This document shows positions 8,807 through 14,308 of a stretch of 14,308 nt of DNA, piece after piece (the first letter of the stretch is position 1; the number at the start of each line of letters is the position of its first letter). The DNA is taken from NCBI GenBank assembly GCA_021401465.1, contig JADDMT010000298.1:1-14308 (forward strand), in the 5' to 3' direction. The notes below the pieces were generated by a model that did not search any database, was not told the origin of the DNA, and worked only from the letters and a program-made list of their open reading frames with translations. This DNA comes from Teratosphaeria epicoccoides (Eukaryota > Ascomycota > Dothideomycetes > Mycosphaerellales > Teratosphaeriaceae). The position numbers and the translations under genes were made by a program.

Positions 8807-9296
8807 TGTCATAAGGGTAGGTGCCGATGGCAGGAAGGTGACTAGGTGTTAGACTCAGGAGCTATGAAGAATATCGACAATGGCAGTTGACCTTGTAACT
8901 GACTCTCCTCTAAGCAAGAGAGGATTAAATTGAGATTAAGCACGAAGCTCCTAACTGCCTGTCCTAAAGCTATCCCTATATACTAGAGAGCAACAGAGCA
9001 GCTCTGTTAGATCTGTCGATAGACCTGACAGATCCGTGTCTGTAGATCTGTGGACTAACCCTACAGATCCAAGGGTCTATCATCACATGACAGATCCCTT
9101 CTTCCTTGTAAGCCTATAGATCTGTAGACTAACCCTATAGATCCGGGGATCTATCCTCACATGACAGATCCTTTCTTCTATGACTGTGCCTATGACTCAT
9201 AGTACTCCTATGATAGTACTATGACTCATAGCACTTAGGACCTACATGATCCTGTATCCTATAGTACTCCGGACAGTACTCCTGACACTTATGACA
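8807..9296 (-). repeat. 3' LTR of element Y2 (490 bp)
   Basis: Ends are TGTCATAAG and CTTATGACA on the plus strand. It is the reverse complement of the solo LTR at 4275-4764 with transitions only. Both CACGTG boxes have become CACATG (9083-9090 and 9157-9164), consistent with CpG-context C-to-T change on the opposite strand. Both TGACTCA sites are intact. It lies directly beside its polypurine tract. Confidence 0.93.
9193..9228. promoter_or_regulatory. Paired TGACTCA bZIP-type sites in Y2 LTR U3
   Basis: TGACTCA occurs at 9193-9199 and again at 9222-9228, a 29-bp period within a short duplicated block. The Y3 LTR has lost exactly one 29-bp unit and keeps a single site (10634-10640). The motif matches Gcn4/CpcA-type factors, which would link expression to amino-acid starvation or other stress; this is inference. 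Confidence 0.45.
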
Positions 9297-9307
9297 CTAT
9301 CCCCCTC
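9297..9307 (-). promoter_or_regulatory. Polypurine tract of Y2
   Basis: Reads GAGGGGGATAG on the minus strand directly before the LTR TGTCAT end. It fixes the element orientation as minus and this LTR as the 3' one. Confidence 0.85.
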
Positions 9308-9372
9308 TTAGTCTAGCTTGTCCCTAAGCTACCTCATTAGTGCGGGGTTTCTCTTGTTTCTTCTTTCAAACT

Positions 9373-10008
9373 ATGATGTCTTCTCTTTCCACATTACTGC
9401 CTTGTGTCATTCTAGACACTAACGCCCCTTTAACGCAGAAACGTAAACGCCGCGCGAATCGAATCTATCGTTAGGGCCAGGACAGCATGAAGTCCTGTAC
9501 TCGGTGTCAAGAGCTAAAGCTCGTCTGTTAGGTACACATTTCCTTAGGGAAATGTTCGCAATGTCACTTTAGCAACTGTCGGAGTTGCGACGCGAAGGTA
9601 ACAGAGGTCGAATAGAAGAAGTTAGGCAATCGGCGGAAAAGACTGATTGCTAATCTCGATTGTGCGAAGGTAGTCCTAGCCGAAGCTTCGCAGAAGATGC
9701 TAGAGGCGCATGCGAAGGAGATGCGTCTTCGAAAACAGTTAGACGCAGTTGACTAGGAGGTCGAAGATAGTCGCGCTCTCGAGGAGCGCGAGATCAGGGA
9801 GGAGGAGGCCGAGGAACAAGCTCTTACGCAGGCCGGGTTTCTTCTTGACCTAGATCCTTCCGCGGGTCTCGCTCTTAGTCCTACGACATGGAGCGCAATA
9901 GAGGGTTTCGCTAACTCCTCATATTAGGGTTTCCTGGATGGCGTGATAGCCGAGCCGGTCGACAGCGTCCCGCAGGAGTCTAGTCGTGGCTTAGGATCTT
10001 CTTCCTAG
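9373..10008 (+). pseudogene. Y2 copy of convergent zinc-cluster-like ORF, nonsense-broken
   Basis: Collinear with 10785-11420 without any indel. Compared with that copy it has three extra stops: codon 34 (CAG to TAG, 9472-9474), codon 53 (CAG to TAG) and codon 81 (TGG to TAG). It shares the TAG at codon 128 and at codon 185. The cysteines C42, C45, C52, C61, C64, C69 and C72 remain. An Arg-to-Cys change is seen further on. All differences I checked are transitions, so this is an inactivated relative of the better-preserved copy in Y3 and its role is inferred from there. Its 3' end overlaps the convergent pol end by 18 bp. Confidence 0.85.
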
Positions 10009-10247
10009 GTTCGTTCCTTTCTCGAAACTTCGTATCTTTTGCTGACAGTTTCGCAGGTGTTCTAGGGGTTCCCAGGTGTTCTCGGTACTCCCATATCCTT
10101 CCCATTTTACTAAGTACTGTCGCTGTCTGTCCCGCTAGCGAGTGTCGATAATCCTTTCGACAGAGTACTCCGGTTCTTCTACTTCAGGGTCGAGTGGTAA
10201 GGGTTCTGATTGCAGTGCGGCGTCCAGCGCTGCTTGTTCTAGCAGAG
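9991..10247 (-). pseudogene. pol: Y2 pol 3' fragment: chromodomain
   Basis: The last ~85 codons of pol, ending at TAA 9991-9993. It is collinear with 11403-11659 of Y3 and includes the YLVKWEGY and EPLEHLRNC chromodomain motifs. It is truncated at 10247 by insertion of Y3. CAGAG (10243-10247) should recur, followed by AGACATGG, on the far side of Y3 if this is a nested insertion. Confidence 0.85.
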
Positions 10248-10708
10248 TGTCATAAGGGTAGGTGCCAATAGCAGGAAGGTGACTAGGTGTTAGACTCGGG
10301 AGCTATGAAGAATATCGACAATAGCAGTTAACCTTGTAACTAACTCTCCTCTAAGCAAGAGAGGATTGAATTGAGATTAAGCACGAAGCTCCTAACTACC
10401 TGTCCTAAAGCTATCCCTATATACTAGAGAGCGACAGAGCAGCTCTGTTAGATCTGTCGACAGACCCGATAGATCCGTGTCTGTAGATCTATGGACTAAC
10501 CCTACAGATCCAAGGGTCTGTCATCACGTGACAGATCCCTTCTTCCTTGCAAGCCCATGGATCTGTAGACTAACCCTACAGATCCGGGGATCTGTCCTCA
10601 CGTGACAGATCCTTTCTTCTATGACTGTGCCTATGACTCATAGTACTCAGGACCTACATGATCCTGTATCCTACAGTACTCCGGACAGTACTCCTGACAC
10701 TCATGACA
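10248..10708 (-). repeat. 3' LTR of element Y3 (461 bp)
   Basis: Ends TGTCATAAG and CTCATGACA on the plus strand. It aligns with 8807-9296 apart from transitions and one 29-bp deletion between the direct repeats that carry TGACTCA. Both TCACGTGA boxes are intact (10524-10531 and 10598-10605) and one TGACTCA remains (10634-10640), so this U3 best shows the unmutated state. Confidence 0.94.
10524..10605. promoter_or_regulatory. Two intact TCACGTGA palindromes in Y3 U3
   Basis: TCACGTGA at 10524-10531 and 10598-10605, 74 bp apart, is the core recognised by bHLH factors of the Cbf1/Pho4 type. Between them lies a GATCTGTAG/CTACAGATC dyad. Palindromic sites can work in both directions, which matters here because genes run outward on both strands from this LTR. 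Occupancy is not shown by sequence. Confidence 0.45.
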
Positions 10709-10719
10709 CTATCCCCCTC
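10709..10719 (-). promoter_or_regulatory. Polypurine tract of Y3
   Basis: GAGGGGGATAG on the minus strand, immediately before the LTR end. It is identical to the tract of Y2 at 9297-9307. Confidence 0.85.
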
Positions 10720-10784
10720 TTAGTCTAGCTCGTCCCTAAGCTACCTCATTAGTGCGGGGTTTCTCTTGTTTCTTCTTTTAAACT

Positions 10785-11420
10785 ATGATGTCTTCTCTTT
10801 CTACATCACTGCCTTGTGTCATTCTAGACACTGACGCCCCTTTAACGCAGAAACGTAAACGCCGCGCGAATCGAATCTATCGTCAGGGCCAGGATAGCAT
10901 GAAGTCCTGTACTCGGTGTCAAGAGCTAAAGCTCGTCTGTCAGGTACACATTTCCTTAGGGAAATGTTCGCAATGTCACTTTAGCAACTGTCGGAGTTGC
11001 GACGCGAAGGTGACAGAGGTCGAATGGAAGAAGTTAGGCGATCGGCGGAAAAGACTAATTGCCGATCTCGATCGTGCGAAGGTAGTCCTAGCCGAAGCTT
11101 CGCAGAAGATGCTAGAGGCGCATGCGAAGGAGATGCGTCTTCGAAAACAGTTAGACGTAGTCGACTAGGAGGTCGAAGATGGTCGCGCTCTCGAGGAGCG
11201 CGAGATCAGGGAGGAGGAGGCCGAGGAACAAGCTCTTGCGCAGGCCGGGTTTCTTCTTGACCTAGATCCTTCCGCGGGTCTCGCTCTTAGTCCTACGACA
11301 TGGAGCGTAATAGAGGGTTTCGCTAACTCCTCATATTAGGGTTTCCTGGATGGCGTGATAGCCGAGCCGGTCGACAGCGTCCCGCAGGAGTCTAGTCGTG
11401 GCTTAGGATCTTCTTCCTAG
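10785..11420 (+). pseudogene. Convergent ORF of Y3: Zn2Cys6-like cluster plus coiled coil
   Basis: Runs antisense to pol from tandem ATGs at 10785 to TAG 11418-11420. The first 127 codons are open. TAG at 11166-11168 and 11337-11339 interrupt the 211-codon frame, probably mutated Gln or Trp codons. Residues 23-30 are basic (KRKRRANR), a likely nuclear signal. Then C42-x2-C45-x6-C52-x8-C61-x2-C64-x7-C72 matches the spacing of Gal4-type binuclear zinc clusters, with an extra C69. Residues 82-125 form a charged helix with heptad-like Leu/Ala spacing; an acidic, Glu-rich tail follows after the first stop. This order (basic, cluster, coiled coil) is that of dimeric fungal DNA-binding regulators, though the usual Lys/Arg pattern inside the cluster is weak (KLVC). 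The alternative is an RNA-binding, nucleocapsid-like zinc protein. The pyrimidine-rich leader of 65 nt begins at the polypurine tract, so any promoter must lie in the LTR. Confidence 0.75.
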
Positions 11421-12000
11421 GTTCGTTCCTTTCTCGAAACTTCGTATCTTTTGCTGACAGTTTCGCAGGTGTTCTAGGGGTTCCTAGGTGTTCTCGGTAC
11501 TCCTATATCCTTCCCATTTTACTAAGTACTGTCGCTGTCCGTCCTGCTAGCGAGTGTCGATAATCCTTTCGACAGAGTACTCCGGTTCTTCTACTTCAGG
11601 GTCGAGTAGTAAGGGTTCTGATTGCAGTGCGGCGTCCGGCGCTGCTTGTTCTAGCAGAGAGACATGGAACACAGGGTGTATTCTCATCTGCTCGGGTAGC
11701 TGTAATTCAAAATTGACTGGTCCCGTCTTAGCCTTGATCCTAAATGGTCCTAGTTTTACAGCGTCTAGTTTTTTACTCGGTTTGTCCGATTTGATGTGAC
11801 GGCAGAGGAGATACACCTTGTCCCCCTCCTTTAGAATTAGTCCCTTAATTCTCTTACGATTCGCGTACCGTGCCATGTTCTGCTAATAGAACTGCAGGTC
11901 GAGTCGTGCTTCTGTTTGCAGTCGGCGTAGATGTTCTACTCGTCCGAGTGCTACTAGGTTCGGATCACTAGCTAAGACGTCTAGAATGTCTTCTATAGCT
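11403..12000 (-). pseudogene. pol: Y3 pol: integrase C-terminus and chromodomain
   Basis: Ends at TAA 11403-11405, inside the last 18 bp of the convergent ORF. From right to left: a helical stretch ending QNMARYANRKRIKG, then KEGDKVYLLCRHIKSDKPS, KLGPFRIKA and IHPVFHVSLLE, the standard chromovirus integrase C-terminal module; then the chromodomain YSVERIIDTR*QDGQRQYLV with KWEGY and EPLEHLRNCQQ. The conserved Trp of the T*EPL motif is TAG. The stretch 11876-11547 is open without stops. The chromodomain would steer integration to heterochromatin, which fits the nested landing sites here. Confidence 0.93.
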
Positions 12001-12720
12001 GATCCATACGCCATCTGAAATAGCGAGAGTCCTGTCGACTCTGCCGGCGTACTATTATACGCGAGCTATGCCATTAGCAACAACTCTACCTAGTTGTTCT
12101 GGTCCCTATTAACATAGGATCGAAGGTACTGTTCTAACGTCTGATTTAGGCGTTCTGTCTGTCTATCCGTCTAAGGGTAGAAGGAAGTACTTAATCGATG
12201 TTTGACCTAGAATTGTCTCATTAGGGCTCTCTAGAAGTTGGAGGTAAACACAGATCCTCGATCCGTTACTAGGTCCTGTGGCATGCCGTGTAATGCTACT
12301 ACCTATTTGATGAAGACATGCGCGATATCTTCAGTCTTGAAGTCTTCGCGGTAAGGGATAAATTTCCCGAACTTAGTGAATCGGTCGACTACTACCATGA
12401 TCCTGTCGAAGAACTCATTAGTCGCGGGTTCTCTCGACTAAGGTAGTTTGACGATAAAATCCATAGCGAGCGATTCCTATAGCCGTTAAGGTACCTTTAG
12501 TAGTCGTAGTAGCCCATACAGTCTGTGACGGTCGTGCTTACTTCGTCGGCAAGTCACACATTAACGGACGTAGTCCTCGATTGCCTTGCTCATCCTAGGG
12601 AAGTAATATTCTTGTCGGAGAATTTGCTTCATTTTAGACACTCCCGGGTGTCCTGCCTAAGGTACGTCATGTCGGAGGCGTAGTAGTTCCGATCGTAAAG
12701 ACGTTAGCACGTATACTAAT
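12001..12720 (-). pseudogene. pol: Y3 pol: integrase zinc-binding and catalytic core
   Basis: Shows the HHCC domain (HDVP*AGHPG and CVTCRRSKH), the first catalytic Asp in LAMDFIVKLP (12459-12461), the second in LVTDRGSVF (12261-12263) and the Glu of QTERLN (12153-12155). The last two are 36 positions apart, the DD35E spacing of retroviral-type integrases. The catalytic triad is intact, unlike element X. NN*VELLLMA carries TAG at the position where the family has Trp. The frame is unbroken except for nonsense codons. Confidence 0.93.
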
Positions 12721-13330
12721 CCTTGAAACAGAAGGATTCCGTCTTCGTCTTCCTAATCCTCCTGTCCATCAATGTCGTCGCGGACAGCGAGTGCGGTTAG
12801 GTCATGGATTAGGGCGTTCTTCAGGTCGTCCTGAAACCTACTAGTCCATGTAACAGTCGTGGCCGCGAGTCGGTTAACTCCTAGCGTGCTATCGCTATTT
12901 TCCTAGAGAACAGCATGTTTCTCCCGCTTCACGCCCTTCATGTAGTCCGTCTGGCGGCTAAGTGCATCGGCGCGTGCGTTGTTAGTCCCCTTGCGATAGA
13001 CGATCTTGCAGTTAAAACTAGAGAGCTCCTCGCTCTACCGAACCTGTCGTCAGTTTAACTCTTTCGTCGTTGTAAAGTATCGCAAGTTCTCATGGTCTGT
13101 GTAGACCGTGACCTAGTGCTTAGAACCTTCTAAGTAGACCCGCCAGGCCTTGTAGGCGTCTACTATGGCTAGAAGTTCTTTGTTGTGGACGTCATATCGG
13201 AGTTCCGGTCCAGACAATTTCCTCGAGTAGTAGGCGACTAGCTGTAGTCGTCTACTCGGTCCTAGTTAACTCAAGCATGCCCCGAGTGCTACGTCGGAGG
13301 CATCTGTTTCGACTATGATAGGCTTATCCG
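12721..13330 (-). pseudogene. pol: Y3 pol: RNase H and connection
   Basis: RNase H starts with VFDPDKPIIVETDASDVALG near 13290-13345, with its catalytic Asp kept, then AYYSRKLSGPELRYDVHNKE, LLAIVDAYKAW and VYTDHENLRYF. NKELLAI and TDHENL carry the other acidic residues. The connection toward integrase (NNARADALSR) follows. Scattered TAG codons inactivate the product. Confidence 0.9.
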
Positions 13331-14185
13331 GGTCGAACACAAGTAAGATCGGCTAATCTGTAAATTGTCGCTTGAGTTCCTCGAAGGCATTCCGTTAGGC
13401 GTCGTCCTATACGAATGGTGTATCCTTCGTCGTAAGAGTCGTAAGTGGTGCCGTGATCTTCGAATAGTTTGCCACAAATCTCCTGTAGAAGTTAGCGAAT
13501 CTAAGGAAGGACTATACTTCCTTAACATTAGTCGGCGTAGGCTACTCTTTTACGACCTAGACTTTCTTGGTGTCCATCTTGATTCTATTCCATGCTACTA
13601 TGTAGCTAAGGAATTGTACTTCCTGCTTATGAAACTCGCTCTTCTGCGGCTTGACCTTCAGTCGGTAGTCCTGGAGTTTCTGAAGTACCTTGCGTACGTA
13701 AGTCCTATGTTCTTCGATCGTCTAGGAATAGACGAGGATGTCGTCTAGGTATACAACCACAAAGACGTCGAGGTACTCTCGTAGCACATTGTTGATAAAT
13801 GCCTGCCATGTAGCCAGGGCGTTTGTCAACCTAAATGGCATGACTATGTACTTGTAGTGCCTGAACCTAGTTCGGAACGCAGTCTTCTATTCTTCGCCTT
13901 CCTTAATTCGAATTCGATTATACGCTCCGGGTATGTCGAACTTCGAGAACTACATTGCTCCTTGTAGGCGGTCCTGCAATTCCGAGAGCAAAGGAAGCGG
14001 ATAACTATTCTTTATCGTGATGTCGTTTAATCTACGATAATCTACGCAGAGTCGCTAGTCATCTTCCCCCTTAGGTACAAACAGGATCGGATATCCGGCT
14101 AGGGACTGCGACTCGCGAATGAAGCCTTTCCGGAGGTTGTCTTCTAGGTATTTCCGGAGAATCTCTAGTTTCGCTGCTAATAACG
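13331..14185 (-). pseudogene. pol: Y3 pol: reverse transcriptase, truncated at its start
   Basis: From the right edge: AAKLEILRKYLEDNLRKGFI, AGYPILFVPKGEDD*RLCVD, YRRLNDITIKNSYPLPLLSE, FSKFDIPGAYNRI with the first catalytic Asp, then VVVYLDDILVYS with YLDD at 13740-13751. FLRFANFYRRFVANYSKITA closes the RT thumb region. The start of RT, protease and gag are cut off at 14185 by an X-family LTR. All motifs are in the same frame as the pol stop at 11403. Overlapping open frames on the plus strand (13365-13748) and another minus frame are shadows. Confidence 0.93.
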
Positions 14186-14308
14186 TGATATAGATGTATG
14201 TGCTATATGATATGAAAATATCTCGCAGTGTGACAGAGTAATCCGACCTTTTAGTAGGTACAAGACAGCGCTGCTTTCTGCTTATCGCAGAGGTGGCGCT
14301 AAGGGTGC
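14186..14308 (-). repeat. X-family LTR end, cut by window edge
   Basis: Repeats 739-861 in the same orientation from the TG end on, with nine differences, all transitions; this copy mostly has the C/G form and is thus less mutated. It abuts reverse transcriptase of Y3 at 14185 without any other sequence, so it inserted there. TAACG (14181-14185) is the expected target duplication. Whether it is a solo LTR or the 3' LTR of a second complete X element cannot be seen. Confidence 0.88.

Larger units (their letters stand above)
8807..10247 (-). mobile_element. Element Y2: 3' part of a family-Y gypsy element, cut by Y3
   Basis: It contains a 3' LTR, polypurine tract, convergent ORF and the last ~85 codons of pol, then stops at 10247 where the TG end of the Y3 LTR begins. 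The same interior continues uninterrupted in Y3 (10247 corresponds to 11659, constant offset 1412). Y2 must have been longer, with the rest right of the window. It inserted into the gag leader of X; CTATA (8802-8806) is the expected left duplication. It is more RIP-damaged than Y3. Confidence 0.88.
10248..14185 (-). mobile_element. Element Y3: youngest visible family-Y gypsy element, 5' part missing
   Basis: Sense strand is minus. From left to right it has the 3' LTR, polypurine tract, convergent zinc-cluster-like ORF and pol from chromodomain up to the start of reverse transcriptase. At 14185 it is cut by the TGATATAG end of an X-family LTR. Gag, primer-binding site and 5' LTR lie beyond. 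It has fewer nonsense codons than X or Y2, and its catalytic residues are largely preserved. Confidence 0.92.

Noticed and set aside
4275..9296. A large terminal-inverted-repeat transposon bounded by the inverted 490-bp repeats
   Set aside because: The left repeat has its own GCCTA duplication and splits the X integrase; the right one adjoins a polypurine tract and family-Y interior. They are independent LTR insertions in opposite orientation.
8807..10708. A short non-autonomous LTR element (LTR - 951 bp - LTR)
   Set aside because: The interior breaks off inside the chromodomain of pol at exactly the TG end of the second LTR, and lacks a primer-binding site there. Nested insertion of Y3 into Y2 explains it better.
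10997..11260. 87-codon frame overlapping the zinc-cluster-like ORF
   Set aside because: Arg/Ser-rich shifted-frame shadow of the coiled-coil region.
11554..11799. Plus-strand 81-codon frame, and likewise 13365-13748 (plus) and 13313-13528 (minus)
   Set aside because: All lie over clear pol domains of Y3 in other frames and have low-complexity or meaningless translations.
739..14308. 739-861 and 14186-14308 as the two LTRs of a single giant element
   Set aside because: The right copy abuts the middle of Y3 reverse transcriptase, not the gag leader of X, so it is a separate later insertion.

Overview
The window is a transposon graveyard from a eukaryotic genome, most likely a filamentous ascomycete (Pezizomycotina; inferred). 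Three observations support this: Ty3/gypsy chromoviruses with C-terminal chromodomains; LTRs with TG...CA ends and 5-bp target duplications; and a RIP-like mutation signature. CpA/TpG has been converted to TpA on both strands while CpG remains common, and Gln (CAG/CAA) and Trp (TGG) codons have become TAG/TAA stops with the reading frames otherwise kept. I see no host gene, tRNA, rRNA or CRISPR array.

Layout. 1-164 is the right end of a family-Y LTR. 165-738 is a very AT-rich stretch I cannot identify. 739-8806 is element X, a chromovirus whose sense strand is minus: left (3') LTR 739-1098, polypurine tract 1099-1111, a ~785-bp leader with a plus-strand TATA box, a convergent plus-strand ORF (1897-3417), and one continuous gag-pol frame of about 1580 codons (8768 down to 3534). 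A solo family-Y LTR (4275-4764), flanked by a perfect GCCTA duplication, splits the X integrase. At 8807 X is cut by element Y2 (8807-10247). Y2 is cut by its sister Y3 (10248-14185). Y3 is cut within reverse transcriptase by a second X-family LTR (14186-14308, running off the window). The order of events is therefore X, then Y into X, Y into Y, and X into Y.

Most interesting signal. In both families a second gene lies between the pol 3' end and the 3' LTR and is encoded antisense to pol, so the two genes converge. In family Y its product has a basic stretch, six cysteines with the exact spacing of a Gal4-type Zn2Cys6 binuclear cluster (C-x2-C-x6-C-x8-C-x2-C-x7-C), and then a heptad-like charged helix. 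This looks like a small dimeric transcription-factor-type protein. Its 3' end overlaps the pol 3' end by 18 bp. The family-Y U3 carries three fixed-spacing dyads (9-10-bp arms, always 7-nt spacers), two TCACGTGA palindromes and TGACTCA sites, which is what a dimeric zinc-cluster or bZIP/bHLH regulator would be expected to recognise. A retrotransposon that encodes its own LTR-binding regulator, transcribed antisense from the same LTR, is a testable hypothesis; it is not shown by the sequence.

All domain calls were made by reading translations by eye; no database search was run.
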